From positions 2,604,001-2,668,000 of the forward strand of contig NZ_CP109090.1 in the NCBI RefSeq assembly GCF_035917575.1: 64,000 nt of DNA. The letters run 5' to 3'. Both the position numbers and the translations under genes were made by a program. This DNA comes from Streptomyces sp. NBC_01788. GTDB taxonomy: Bacteria > Actinomycetota > Actinomycetes > Streptomycetales > Streptomycetaceae. Of the stretch, positions 1 to 8,791 are shown piece by piece; the first letter of the stretch is position 1; the number at the start of each line of letters is the position of its first letter. The notes under the pieces are model-generated. The model was not told the origin of the DNA. It saw only the letters and a program-made list of their open reading frames with translations, and did no database searches.

Positions 1-2105
1 ATCAGGCCGGAGACGGTGGAGTTGAGGCAGGCGGAGGGTATGAGGAAGTCCTCCCGGGTGCCGTACGTCCGCACGCACGAGCCGGGGTCGGCGAGCACGG
101 CGATCTCCGGGTCGAAGCCGGTGATCCCTTCGCGCTCCTCGAACTCCTTGATCGCCTGGGCCAGTTCGCGGGTGATGGCGCCCTTCCCGGTCCAGCCGTC
201 GACGAAGACGACGTCGCGGGGGTCGTGGCGGGCGGCGAGCCAGCGCAGCGCGTTGGTGTCGATGCCGCGGCCGCGCACGATCGACACGGCGTAGTGCGGC
301 AGGTCCCGGCCGTGCCGGAACCGGGCCCAGCGCCGCATCAGTACGCCGACGGGGGTACCGGCGCGGGCGAGCGAGACGAGCACGGGGCCGGCGCCGGGGG
401 TCTCGTCCGTCCCGGCCGGGCTCTTCCGGCGCAGGGGGACTTCGGCGAGGATCGTCTCGGTGACCACGCCGACGGCCCGGGCGATGCGCGCGGCGGAGGC
501 CGTCAGGGCCGTGTGGAACAGCTCCTGGTACTGCTCGCTGGGCTGGTACTCCACCGGCAGCGACTCGGCGTAGTGCGCGCCGCCGCTCTGGATGGCCTCC
601 TCGCGCTCCTCCGTCGGCGCCTCCAGCGTCACGTCCGAGAGGTCCTGGAGCAGCCAGCCGACCTCGTCCGGCGCGTACGAGGAGAAGGCGGGGCCGCGGA
701 GGGGCTCGGGCAGCATCGGGGACCTTTCGGGGGCGTGCGGGGGCACGGGGAGGTACGAGGGCACGACCGCGAACAGGACGTGCGGGGTGTGCTCCGCGAG
801 CCGGGCCAGCAGGCCGTCGGGCGCGTGCAGTTCGGGGGTGTCGGCAGCGGAGTCGACGACGGCGACCACGGCGTCGAAGCCGCCGCCGGCGACGTTGTAG
901 GCGTAGCGCTCGCCGGGGCCGTCGGCCGGGTCGTCGTGGGCGGGGAAGACCAGCCGGGTGCGGATCGCGTATCCGGGGTCGTCGACGGCCAGTACGGGCG
1001 AGCGGGTGGTGGTGGAGTACCGCACCTCGGCCTCCACGACCTGCTCCAGCTCCCGCGCCAGCCGCAGTGGCGCGTACATCAGTTCCTCGCAGCCGAGCAC
1101 CAGTACCTGCCGCGCGTCCCGCGGCAGCGCTTCGGCGATCCGTGCGGCCATGGCGGGCAGTGCCCGCTCAAGCCGCTCCCGATGCGCCGGCGTGAACCCG
1201 TGCCGCCCGCCGTCCGGCACCCTTCGCGGCCACCGCAGCTCGACCCGCCGCACCCGCCCGGCCGGCCAATGCCGCTGACCGCCCGGCACCTCACCGGGCC
1301 CGCGCTCCGGCACGGCGGACCCGTCCGCCCCCTCCGAGGCGTCGGACGCGACCGGGTGCGGCGTGCGCTGCTCGGTCTGCTGAGCCCGTTCGTGCTCGGC
1401 GACGAGGGCTTGGCCTCTCTCCAGGACGTCCGCCGGGAGGCGCAGTGTGCCGGAGGCCGTGGTGATCAGGGAGACCTGGGTGTCCATCCGGTCGGCGAAC
1501 TGCCGTAGGCGGTCCACGTCGGCGGGGGCCCGCATGTCGATCAGGGCGACCACGACGTAGCGCTTTCGCGGGTGGCGGGTGTGGAGGGCGCGGATGGTGT
1601 TCAGGACCGTGTTGCCGGTGGAGAACTCGTCGTCCACCAGGACCAGCGGGCCGTCGGAGGCCAGCAGGACGGGGTCCTCGGGCAGCAGGAGGTGGGAGGT
1701 GGCGTGCGAGTGGGACTCCTCGAAGCCGCCGGCGGGGTCGATGCCGGGCACCGGGCGGCGCGTGGAGTGCAGGTACGGCGCGGCGCCCAGGCCGTCCGCG
1801 ACCGCGTGCCCGAGGCCCGTGGCGGTCTCCGCGTAGCCCAGGACGACCGCCCGGTCGGACTGGTCGGTGCCCAGCAGGTTCCGGACCCGGCGGCCCAGGG
1901 CGAACCCGTGGCCGTACACGACCGAGGGCGACTGCGGCACGTGCTTGCCGAGCACGTTGGACACGAGCAGGTGCGCCCGCTTGGGGTTGCGGCGCAGCGC
2001 GAGACCCAGGAGGCCCGTCAGCCGGTGGTCGCCCACGAGTTCGACACCGAGCCGCTCGGCGACCCAGGTGCCGGACCAGAGCCCGTCGTTCACTGGCTTG
2101 TTCAT
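1..2105 (-). CDS. PRTase-TRSP-StiP-like multidomain protein of the Ter stress system (3' end beyond window)
   Basis: Begins ATG at 2105 (MNKPVNDG) and stays open to base 1, so about 701 residues are visible and the C-terminus is missing. The N-terminal region is a type I phosphoribosyltransferase with a PRPP-loop motif, VDDEFSTGNT, around residues 157-166. Residues 330-420 form a TRSP domain, with the eponymous T-R-S-P at 367-370. From about residue 464 (an internal ATG at 716) the sequence matches the StiP / PRTase_1 family, including RAGTPVGVL, SIVRGRGID and FVDGWTGKGAI (634-644). Related Ter loci are thought to make a nucleoside-like metabolite. The StiP part may be a separate gene starting at 716, but no stop separates them. 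It lies 37 nt downstream of the HpcH/HpaI gene, probably co-transcribed. Domain names are recalled, not searched. Confidence 0.8.
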   Translation of the reverse strand, partial: MNKPVNDGLWSGTWVAERLGVELVGDHRLTGLLGLALRRNPKRAHLLVSNVLGKHVPQSPSVVYGHGFALGRRVRNLLGTDQSDRAVVLGYAETATGLGHAVADGLGAAPYLHSTRRPVPGIDPAGGFEESHSHATSHLLLPEDPVLLASDGPLVLVDDEFSTGNTVLNTIRALHTRHPRKRYVVVALIDMRAPADVDRLRQFADRMDTQVSLITTASGTLRLPADVLERGQALVAEHERAQQTEQRTPHPVASDASEGADGSAVPERGPGEVPGGQRHWPAGRVRRVELRWPRRVPDGGRHGFTPAHRERLERALPAMAARIAEALPRDARQVLVLGCEELMYAPLRLARELEQVVEAEVRYSTTTRSPVLAVDDPGYAIRTRLVFPAHDDPADGPGERYAYNVAGGGFDAVVAVVDSAADTPELHAPDGLLARLAEHTPHVLFAVVPSYLPVPPHAPERSPMLPEPLRGPAFSSYAPDEVGWLLQDLSDVTLEAPTEEREEAIQSGGAHYAESLPVEYQPSEQYQELFHTALTASAARIARAVGVVTETILAEVPLRRKSPAGTDETPGAGPVLVSLARAGTPVGVLMRRWARFRHGRDLPHYAVSIVRGRGIDTNALRWLAARHDPRDVVFVDGWTGKGAITRELAQAIKEFEEREGITGFDPEIAVLADPGSCVRTYGTREDFLIPSACLNSTVSGL

Positions 2106-2142
2106 GCCTTCCTTGTGTGCCCTCGGCGGTGATGCGGTGCGG

Positions 2143-3321
2143 TCAGTCGGAGACCGCGGCAGCCAGCAGCTCCACGAAGCCGACGTCCTCCCGCGCCACG
2201 CCGAAGACCTCGGCGCGCAGCAGGGTCCGCTCGGCCCACGCGCGGTGCGGCTTCACCTCGTTCATCTTGTTCGTGTACGCCGACCTCAGCACGCCCCCGC
2301 CGCCCCGCTCGGGCCGCAGGATGTCCGCCGCGTCGCTGAACTCCTCGTGGCTGACCACGGACAGCGCGTGCACGGGCAGGACGTGGGAGGGGTGGATGCA
2401 GGTCTTGCCGAGCAGTCCGTTGGCCTGGTCCAGGGAGATCTCCCGCAGCAGTCCGTCCATCGCGTGCTCGATGAGCTTCGCGCGCAGTTCGACCGCCTGC
2501 ACCTCCATGAAGGGGCTCTGCCTCAACTGTGGCTTGAACATGCGCTCCTGCACCCGGAAGTACTCCCACACCGGTCCGGTCACCGTGAACCCGGTGCCGT
2601 CGGCGCGTCCCAGCATGTTCACCACGTCGGCGATCACGGAGGCGACGACCTGGAGGTCGTAGGCCGTCATGTCGGGGGCCCTGCGCAGCCCGTACGAGGA
2701 GCAGAAGTCCGTCACGCCGAGGCGCAGCGCGAGCACCCGGTCGCGGTGCTTGTCGACCGCGCGGAAGATCCCCTCCAGGGTCTCCACCCGCGACTCGCGG
2801 TAGAGCAGTTCGGGCGATTCGAGGACCGGCATGGCGAACAGGCGCCGTCCGCTCTCCGTCTCGGCGGCCTCCACCGCCTCCAGGAACGGGATGCCCCGCT
2901 CCCCGGTGAACTTCGGCAGCACGAACCCGGACAGCAGCCGCACCGCGGGCCCGAGGCGTCGTACCAGGTCGGGTATCTGCTGGGGGGCGCGCACCCGGAT
3001 GAACAGCAGCGGGAGCTCCACGGCGCCGGGCGTCCGCGGCAACGAGGCCAGTTCGGTGAACTGCCGGACCAGGTTCTCCTCGCCGTCCTCCACCTCGGCG
3101 TCGTCGATCGAGTCCTCCAGGCACAGCACCATCGAGACCACGCCGCGGCCCGCCTGCTTGACGATGTCGGCGGCGAGGCTCGGCCGGGTGGCCGGGCTGT
3201 ACAGCGTGGCGCCGAGGGCGGCGGAGAGCGTCCGGGCCGGGGAGTCGGCGGTGAACTCGCACGGCTCCCGGTGGAACAGGCGCTGCCGCAACTCGGTGGC
3301 GAGATACCCGAAATGACGCAT
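2143..3321 (-). CDS. HpcH/HpaI aldolase / citrate-lyase-beta-like enzyme of the Ter locus
   Basis: 392 residues from ATG at 3321 (MRHFGYLATELRQRLF), with a GGGGGAG ribosome site just upstream. An in-frame ATG further up has no such site and was rejected. The protein resembles CitE/HpcH-type TIM-barrel C-C lyases: a substrate-facing segment SMVLCLEDSIDDAE supplies the acidic metal-ligand cluster, and LRLGVTDFCSSYGLRR and TCIHPSHV lie later. In Ter systems described by comparative genomics, such lyases sit beside PRTase/TRSP and TerD genes and are proposed to act in biosynthesis of a small molecule. Here it directly precedes the PRTase-TRSP gene. The substrate cannot be told from sequence. Confidence 0.85.
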   Translation of the reverse strand: MRHFGYLATELRQRLFHREPCEFTADSPARTLSAALGATLYSPATRPSLAADIVKQAGRGVVSMVLCLEDSIDDAEVEDGEENLVRQFTELASLPRTPGAVELPLLFIRVRAPQQIPDLVRRLGPAVRLLSGFVLPKFTGERGIPFLEAVEAAETESGRRLFAMPVLESPELLYRESRVETLEGIFRAVDKHRDRVLALRLGVTDFCSSYGLRRAPDMTAYDLQVVASVIADVVNMLGRADGTGFTVTGPVWEYFRVQERMFKPQLRQSPFMEVQAVELRAKLIEHAMDGLLREISLDQANGLLGKTCIHPSHVLPVHALSVVSHEEFSDAADILRPERGGGGVLRSAYTNKMNEVKPHRAWAERTLLRAEVFGVAREDVGFVELLAAAVSD

Positions 3322-3492
3322 GAAACTCCCCCCGTGGCGCATCGAGCGGCCTGCGAAGACTGGCAAAAGGTGGCCGGTAATAGTACGTACGAATCCATGT
3401 CCGAGGTTCCCGCGGGGCATGAATTTCAGGTAACCCCGCCGTGTCGACGCCCCGCGTTGTCGTGATCAGGACGGAGAAGGCAGGATGACCGC

Positions 3493-4287
3493 ATGACGCA
3501 CGCGATGCTGAAGGGGTCGAACGTCCCGCTGGACGCCGCCACAGTACGGGCCGTGGTGCGCTGGACACCCGGGCAGGGGGTCCCGGACGTCGACGCCTCG
3601 GCGCTGCTCCTGGGGCCCGGCGGCCGTGTGCGCTCCGACGAGGACTTCGTCTTCTACAACCAGCCGCGGCATCCGTCCGGGACGGTCTGGCGGCTGGGCA
3701 AGAAGCGGGTCGCCGACGGTCTGACGGACACGGTCCAGGCGGATCTCGCCGGGCTCGATCCCGAGGTGGGCCGGATCCTGCTGGTCGCCTCGGCGGACGG
3801 CGTCGCCTTCGACGCCGTACAGGGGCTGCGCATCCTGCTGTACGACGCGGCGGCCACCGGGCAGGAGGCGCTTGCCTGCTTCGACATCACACCGGAGACC
3901 GGCCAGGAGACCGCGCTGATCTGCGGTGAGCTGTACCGGCGGGGCGAGGGCTGGAAGTTCCGCGCGCTCGGCGAGGGCTACTCCAACGGTCTGAAGGGCC
4001 TCGCCACGGACTTCGGCATCTCGGTGGACGAGTCGGAGGAGGCGCAGGGCGCGACTCCCGCCGCCGCGCAGCCGCTGCCGCCGGAGCAGCCCGCGCCGGT
4101 GCCGGCTCAGCCGGCGTACGGGTATCCGCAGCCGGCCTACGGCTATCCGCAGCCCGCGTACGGCTACCCGCAGCAGCCGCCGGCGGTCACGGCCCCGTCG
4201 GGGTACGGGTATCCCCCGCCGGTGGCGGCCGCGCCCGACCCGGATTTCCGGCTGCCGCCGCAGGGGCCGCAGTTCATCGGGCAGTAG
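3493..4287 (+). CDS. TerD-domain protein with Tyr/Pro/Gln-rich repeat tail
   Basis: 264 residues, divergent from the lyase gene. Residues 1-180 are a TerD domain. DVDASALLL (about 31-39) and [11 protein letters not shown] are the conserved acidic, calcium-binding-type motifs, and [12 protein letters not shown] and [12 protein letters not shown] close the fold. Residues 190-264 are low complexity: three tandem copies of a seven-residue PAYGYPQ unit, then more Gly-Tyr-Pro. The start was set by a GGAGAAGG site at 3472-3480. TerD proteins act in the cytoplasm in tellurite and other stress resistance, associating with TerC-type membrane proteins. The tail may mediate assembly; this is inference. 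Confidence 0.88.
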   Translation: MTHAMLKGSNVPLDAATVRAVVRWTPGQGVPDVDASALLLGPGGRVRSDEDFVFYNQPRHPSGTVWRLGKKRVADGLTDTVQADLAGLDPEVGRILLVASADGVAFDAVQGLRILLYDAAATGQEALACFDITPETGQETALICGELYRRGEGWKFRALGEGYSNGLKGLATDFGISVDESEEAQGATPAAAQPLPPEQPAPVPAQPAYGYPQPAYGYPQPAYGYPQQPPAVTAPSGYGYPPPVAAAPDPDFRLPPQGPQFIGQ

Positions 4288-4308
4288 GGCGGCCCGGGGC
4301 GGGGTGCG

Positions 4309-5046
4309 CTAGCGGTCGGCCTTGGACTTGTAGCCACGGCCCCACTGAAGGCCCCAGCCGTACAGGCGGTCCAGTTCCGACTGGAAGCCGTAGACGAACT
4401 TGACCTCGCGGCGGACGATCAGTTCGTCCTTGACGTTCTCGATCAGGACCACCGCGCACGAGCGTGCCTGCGGGTGGCGTTCGTCGAGGCCGATCTCGAT
4501 GCGCGGACCGTTGCTCGGGTACATCGTGACGATCGCGTGGGTGCGGTCGAAGGCCGGTGTCTGGTCGTAGATGTACACGAAGACCAGCAGCCGTTTGATC
4601 TGGTCCCGGTGGTCGAGGTTGATGTACATGGTCTCGCCGGACGCGGACCCGAACCGGTCGTCGCCGCTGAGTTTGACGTACGGCGGTGCGTTGACGTCGC
4701 CGAGGAAGCCGCCGAGGGGCTGTACGACGCCCTTGGTGCCGTCGGACAGCTCGTACATGCAGCCGAGGTCGAGGTCGACGTTGACCATGCTCTGGCTGTG
4801 TCCGATCACCTGCGGCGGCTTGAGCGCCCTGAGCGGGTGCCGCAGCAGGCTGTCCCGGGTCGGACCGCCGAGGTCGGAGGTGCGCATCCGCCAGGCCAGG
4901 TTGACGCGCAGATGGCCGGTGGCCGCGCCCTGCTTGGTCAGCGACACATGGTGGTGCCGTTTGGTCAGTTCGATCGCGTTGGTCGAGGCGCTGCCCGAGT
5001 CGAAGTCGGCCGCGCGCCCTCCCAGCAGACCGTCGAAGAAGCCCAT
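4309..5046 (-). CDS. TerA/TerD-like tellurium resistance protein
   Basis: 245 residues from ATG at 5046 (MGFFDGLLGG). The frame is open much further upstream, but that extension is antisense to the DUF475 and TerD genes. The core is a divergent TerD/TerA fold: VSLTKQGAA, MVNVDLDLGCMYELSDGTKGVVQPLG, DDRFGSASGETMYINL and VYIYDQTPAFDR. The usual DLDASALL of TerD is replaced by DLDLGCMYEL, which points to the TerA branch. It is on the same strand as, and downstream of, the DUF475 gene, with a 122-bp gap. It probably works with the neighbouring TerD proteins at the membrane. Confidence 0.82.
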   Translation of the reverse strand: MGFFDGLLGGRAADFDSGSASTNAIELTKRHHHVSLTKQGAATGHLRVNLAWRMRTSDLGGPTRDSLLRHPLRALKPPQVIGHSQSMVNVDLDLGCMYELSDGTKGVVQPLGGFLGDVNAPPYVKLSGDDRFGSASGETMYINLDHRDQIKRLLVFVYIYDQTPAFDRTHAIVTMYPSNGPRIEIGLDERHPQARSCAVVLIENVKDELIVRREVKFVYGFQSELDRLYGWGLQWGRGYKSKADR

Positions 5047-5168
5047 GTCCCTTTCCGCCCCCAGTTCACACACACCGGACCCACGCGACGGGGCGGCCCC
5101 GGAGGACCGGTTCGACCCGGTTCCCGGCGGCCGCCCCGCACAGAAGCGTTCCCTCCCCCGGAGGGGTG

Positions 5169-6320
5169 TCACACCCCTGAGGAGACCTCGCTCTGGGTGT
5201 CCGCCGTGCCCGCCGAACTTCCCTCGGCCGCCGCCAGGGCGCGGTTGCGGCGCACCGAGGACCAGAAGGACCAGGCGATGAGGACCACGCCGACCAGGCC
5301 GGTGATCACCTCGTTGATCTGGTACTGGATGGTGACCATGAGGATCACGGCCAGCGCGCCGATCGCGTAGTGCGCGCCGTGCTCCAGGTAGACGTAGTCG
5401 TCGAGGGTGCCCTGGCGGACCAGGTAGACCGTGAGCGAACGGACGTACATGGCGCCGATGCCGAGGCCGAGGGCCATCAGGACGATGTCGTTGGTGATGG
5501 CGAAGGCGCCGATCACGCCGTCGAAGGAGAAGGACGCGTCGAGCACCTCGAGGTAGAGGAACATGAAGAACGCGGCCTTGCCGGCCAGGGCGATGGCCGA
5601 ACGCTTCTTGCCGCTGCGCGCGGCCTCTTCCTCCTCCTCGTGCTCGCGTTCCTCGTCCTCCTCGAGCTTGTCCTCGAAGTAGCCGGAGAGTCCGCCGACG
5701 ACCATGTAGGTGATCAGACCGGCGATGCCGGAGATCAGTACCGTCTGCGCCTTGTCGACGTGCGCGCCGGCGTGCTGGTGGGCGTGGGTGGCGAAGGTGA
5801 AGGCGGTGATGAGCAGCACGGCGAGGGCGATGCAGACCGACAGCATGTCGATCCTGCCGAGCTTGGCGAGCGGCCGCTCGATCCAGGGCAGCCACTTGAT
5901 GTCCCGGTCCTCGAAGATGAAGTCGAGGAAGATCATCAGCAGGAACATGCCACCGAACGCGGCGATCGCGGGGTGGGCGTCCGTGACCAGCTGTTGGTAG
6001 TGGTCCTTGTTGTTGAGCGCGAGGTCGACGGCCTCGACAGGGCCCATCTTGGCGCTGATGGCGACGATGACGACGGGGAAGACCAGCCGCATGCCGAAGA
6101 CCGCGACGAGCACGCCGACCGTGAGGAAGATCTTCTGCCAGAAGGCGTTCATCTTCTTCAGGATTCCGGCGTTGACCACCGCGTTGTCGAAGGACAGCGA
6201 GATCTCGAGGATCGACAGGATCGCCACGATTCCGAAGGCGGTCCACCCCCCGTACAAGACCGCCGCGGCAAGGCCGACCGCGGTCACCGCGAACGACCAG
6301 CCGAAGGTTTTCAGGAGCAC
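5169..6320 (-). CDS. DUF475 (YkoY/TerC-like) integral membrane protein
   Basis: 383 residues from ATG at 6320 (MLLKTFGWSF), with roughly eight hydrophobic segments. Characteristic family motifs are LEISLSFDNAVVNAGILKKM, GGMFLLMIFLDFIFEDRDIKWLPW, and the second-half repeat EVLDASFSFDGVIGAFAITND, with Asp/Asn pairs in membrane helices as in TerC. A highly acidic cytosolic loop (DKLEEDEEREHEEEEE) separates the halves. TerC-type proteins are thought to be the membrane anchor of the Ter machinery and to take part in metal handling. It lies between TerA-like and TerD genes on the same strand. Confidence 0.88.
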   Translation of the reverse strand: MLLKTFGWSFAVTAVGLAAAVLYGGWTAFGIVAILSILEISLSFDNAVVNAGILKKMNAFWQKIFLTVGVLVAVFGMRLVFPVVIVAISAKMGPVEAVDLALNNKDHYQQLVTDAHPAIAAFGGMFLLMIFLDFIFEDRDIKWLPWIERPLAKLGRIDMLSVCIALAVLLITAFTFATHAHQHAGAHVDKAQTVLISGIAGLITYMVVGGLSGYFEDKLEEDEEREHEEEEEAARSGKKRSAIALAGKAAFFMFLYLEVLDASFSFDGVIGAFAITNDIVLMALGLGIGAMYVRSLTVYLVRQGTLDDYVYLEHGAHYAIGALAVILMVTIQYQINEVITGLVGVVLIAWSFWSSVRRNRALAAAEGSSAGTADTQSEVSSGV

Positions 6321-6371
6321 TGGCTACCCAATCCGTATCCGGTACGGGTCTCCCCCGCGCCGCACTTGGCT

Positions 6372-6950
6372 TTACGAAACGTTGACCCCGAAGTCTAGGG
6401 CGATTCCGCGCAGCCCGGACGCGTACCCCTGGCCCACCGCGCGGAACTTCCATTCGCCCCGGTAGCGGTAGAGCTCGCCGAAGATCATCGCGGTTTCCGT
6501 GCTGGCGTCCTCGCTCAGGTCGTAACGGGCGAGTTCCGTGCCGTCGGCCTGGTTGAGCACGCGGATGTAGGCGTCCGAGACCTGCCCGAAGGTCTGTCCG
6601 CGCTCGTCGGCCATGTGGATGGAGACCGGGAAGACGATCTTCTCGCACTGCGAGGGCACTCGGGTGAGGTCCACCAGGATCGTCTCGTCGTCGCCCTCGC
6701 CCTCGCCGGTGAGGTTGTCGCCGGTGTGCTCCACGGAGCCGTCCGGGCTCGTGAGCTGGTTGTAGAACACGAACCACTCGTCGCCCAGCACCCGGTTGGC
6801 GCCGGTGCACAGCAGCGCGCTGGCGTCGAGGTCGAAGGGGGCTCCGGTGGTGGAGCGCTCCTCCCAGCCGAGTCCGACCATGACGTTGGTCAGGTTCGGT
6901 GCGGCCTTCGAGAGGGAGACGTTGCCTCCCTTGGCGAGCGTGACGCCCAT
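6372..6950 (-). CDS. TerD family protein
   Basis: 192 residues from ATG at 6950 (MGVTLAKGGNVSLSKAAP). A further upstream start would overlap the next TerD gene and add non-TerD sequence. It carries the canonical motifs DLDASALL (about 44-51), [28 protein letters not shown] and [20 protein letters not shown]. These acidic clusters bind calcium in characterised TerD proteins. It is a close paralogue of the gene at 7064-7639, and 51 bp upstream of the DUF475 gene, so the two are probably co-transcribed. Confidence 0.92.
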   Translation of the reverse strand: MGVTLAKGGNVSLSKAAPNLTNVMVGLGWEERSTTGAPFDLDASALLCTGANRVLGDEWFVFYNQLTSPDGSVEHTGDNLTGEGEGDDETILVDLTRVPSQCEKIVFPVSIHMADERGQTFGQVSDAYIRVLNQADGTELARYDLSEDASTETAMIFGELYRYRGEWKFRAVGQGYASGLRGIALDFGVNVS

Positions 6951-7063
6951 GATGCTGGTCCTCCCCGAGGTGGTGCCTGTCTGGTTGTCCTGCGCGTCCG
7001 GCGCCGCGCTGAAACGCGCGGCGCCGGACGGGTCGGGATTGGTCGAAGCCGGGCGGACCTGGC

Positions 7064-7639
7064 TCAGACGTTCACGCCGAAGTCCTGCGCGATGCCGCGC
7101 AGGCCCGAGGCGTAGCCCTGGCCGATGGCGCGGAACTTCCACTCGGCGCCGTGCCGGTACAGCTCGCCGAAGACCATGGCCGTCTCGGTCGAGGCGTCCT
7201 CGCTGAGGTCGTACCGCGCGATCTCCTGGCCGCCGGCCTGGTTCACCACGCGGATGTACGCGTTGCGCACCTGACCGAAGGACTGCTGACGGTTCTCGGC
7301 GTCGTAGATCGAGACCGGGAAGACGATCTTGTCGACGTCGGCCGGGACGCCGGCCAGGTTGACCTTGATCGTCTCGTCGTCGCCCTCGCCCTCGCCGGTG
7401 AGGTTGTCACCGGTGTGCTCCACCGAGCCGTCCGGGCTCTTGAGGTTGTTGAAGAAGACGAAGTGCTGGTCGCTGCCCACCTTGCCGGAGTTGTTCAGCA
7501 GCAGCGCGCTGGCGTCGAGGTCGAAGTCGCTGCCGGTCGTGGTACGGGCGTCCCAGCCCAGGCCGACGAGGACCGCGGTCAGGCCCGGGGCCTCCTTCGT
7601 CAGCGATACGTTGCCGCCCTTGCTGAGGCTGACTCCCAC
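7064..7639 (-). CDS. TerD family protein
   Basis: 191 residues. It starts at GTG 7639, preceded by GGAGG at five-base spacing. [53 protein letters not shown] and [18 protein letters not shown] are textbook TerD motifs. It is about 70-80 % similar to its neighbour at 6372-6950, a local tandem duplication. It is the first gene of the minus-strand ter run. A TAGGAT -10-like hexamer (minus strand) at 7706-7711 lies about 67 bp upstream. Role: cytosolic calcium-binding stress protein. Confidence 0.92.
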   Translation of the reverse strand: MGVSLSKGGNVSLTKEAPGLTAVLVGLGWDARTTTGSDFDLDASALLLNNSGKVGSDQHFVFFNNLKSPDGSVEHTGDNLTGEGEGDDETIKVNLAGVPADVDKIVFPVSIYDAENRQQSFGQVRNAYIRVVNQAGGQEIARYDLSEDASTETAMVFGELYRHGAEWKFRAIGQGYASGLRGIAQDFGVNV

Positions 7640-7705
7640 GAGTCCTCCATTGGTGTCCTGGGGCGGGGAGCCCCGTCGTGCATCGGATATGGGATCAACG
7701 ACTCG

Positions 7706-7711
7706 ATCCTA
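7706..7711 (-). promoter_or_regulatory. candidate -10 element of the terD-DUF475 run
   Basis: The minus strand reads TAGGAT, close to the Streptomyces vegetative -10 consensus, about 67 bp before the GTG of the first terD gene. I see no convincing -35 box. Confidence 0.35.
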
Positions 7712-7775
7712 GTGACGGGTTCCCGCGCCACGCAGGCCCTGGAGCCGAAGAATCACCGGTGTCGGGGGCACCGGG

Positions 7776-8234
7776 TCACAGGGTGTCGAGCGCCTTCACG
7801 TAGTCGTTCAGGTCGCGCGCGTCCGGCAGGCCGTTGACGACCGTCCAGCGCACGACGCCCTCCTTGTCGATGATGAAGGTGCCGCGCACCGCGCAGCCCT
7901 TGCCCTCGTCGAAGACGCCGTAGGCGCGCGAAGTGTTGCCGTGCGGCCAGAAATCGCTCAGCAGCGGGTACTCCAGGCCCTCCTGCTCGCCGAAGACGCG
8001 CAGGGTGGGGATGGAGTCGTTGGAGACGGCGAGCAGCTGGGTGTCGTCGTTGACGAACTTCGGCAGGTTGTCGCGCAGGGCGCACAGCTCGCCGGTGCAC
8101 ACACCGGTGAAGGCGAACGGGTAGAAGAGCACCACCACGTTCTTCTCGCCGCGGAAGTCGGACAGCCGCACGGTCCGGCCGTGGTTGTCCTTGAGTTCGA
8201 AGTCGGGCGCCTTGTCGCCGACCTGGATCGCCAT
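7776..8234 (-). CDS. AhpE-type 1-Cys peroxiredoxin
   Basis: 152 residues from ATG at 8234 ([19 protein letters not shown]). The thioredoxin-fold peroxidase signature [14 protein letters not shown] holds the peroxidatic Cys46 and a second Cys51; Thr43 and a later Arg complete the usual active site. It reduces hydrogen or organic peroxides in the cytoplasm. A strong stem-loop at 8298-8335 separates it from the DUF3052 gene upstream, so it likely has its own promoter in the 60 bp before the start. The position beside the ter run and aceE fits oxidative-stress protection. Confidence 0.9.
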   Translation of the reverse strand: MAIQVGDKAPDFELKDNHGRTVRLSDFRGEKNVVVLFYPFAFTGVCTGELCALRDNLPKFVNDDTQLLAVSNDSIPTLRVFGEQEGLEYPLLSDFWPHGNTSRAYGVFDEGKGCAVRGTFIIDKEGVVRWTVVNGLPDARDLNDYVKALDTL

Positions 8235-8297
8235 CGTCCTGCTTCCCTTCGGTGGGCCTGTTCGGGTGATGCCACCCTACGCAGTGATCACCGCAGG

Positions 8298-8335
8298 CCG
8301 ACGGACGGGCCGACACGAGTCGGCCCGTCCGTCGG
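8298..8335. terminator. stem-loop terminator after the DUF3052 gene
   Basis: Perfect 17-bp inverted repeat: CCGACGGACGGGCCGAC at 8298-8314, four-base loop ACGA, complement at 8319-8335. It sits 18 bp beyond the DUF3052 stop. There is no U-tract, as is usual in Streptomyces. Confidence 0.8.
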
Positions 8336-8353
8336 TCCGGGGACGAGGTGGAG

Positions 8354-8791
8354 CTACTTCTTCGACTTGGCTGCCTTGGGCGTCGCGAGGCGGCTGCCGC
8401 TCCAGTCCTTGCCGACACTGACGCCCTTGCTCGCCGACAGCCCCGCCGTGGTCGCGGCTTCCGAGATGTCACTCGGCTCCACGTACCCGGCACGGCCCGT
8501 CTTCGGCGTGAAGAGCAGGATCGCGCCACCCTCCTCGATGTACGTGGTGGCGTCCACCAGCACATCCGTAAGGTCGCCGTCGTCGTCGCGGAACCACAGC
8601 ACCACGGCGTCGGCCACGTCGTCGTAGTCCTCGTCCACGAGCTCGCTGCCGATCGCTTCCTCGATGGCCTCGCGGAGGTCCTGGTCTACGTCGTCGTCGT
8701 AGCCGATCTCCTGGACCACCTGCCCGGGCTGGAATCCCAGCCTGGCGGCTGGGTTGGTCCGCTCCTCCGCGTGGTCCGCGGTCGCGCTCAC
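8354..8791 (-). CDS. DUF3052 domain protein
   Basis: 145 residues from GTG at 8791, chosen because AGGAGG lies seven bases upstream; a longer frame has no ribosome site. It is a small, very acidic protein (IGYDDDVDQDLREAIEEAIGSELVDEDYDD), then a beta-rich core LWFRDDDGDLTDVLVDATTYI and a Lys-rich C-terminus (TPKAAKSKK). It matches the actinobacterial DUF3052 family, of unknown function, typically found divergent from aceE as here. Probably cytosolic. Confidence 0.85.
   Translation of the reverse strand: MSATADHAEERTNPAARLGFQPGQVVQEIGYDDDVDQDLREAIEEAIGSELVDEDYDDVADAVVLWFRDDDGDLTDVLVDATTYIEEGGAILLFTPKTGRAGYVEPSDISEAATTAGLSASKGVSVGKDWSGSRLATPKAAKSKK

Noticed and set aside
1..1508. Plus-strand frames across the PRTase/StiP gene
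   Set aside because: Antisense shadows. The minus-strand reading has the family motifs.
5047..6810. N-terminal extension of the TerA-like frame to 833 residues
   Set aside because: The extension is antisense-frame sequence over DUF475/terD. The real start has a TerA-type N-terminus at 5046.
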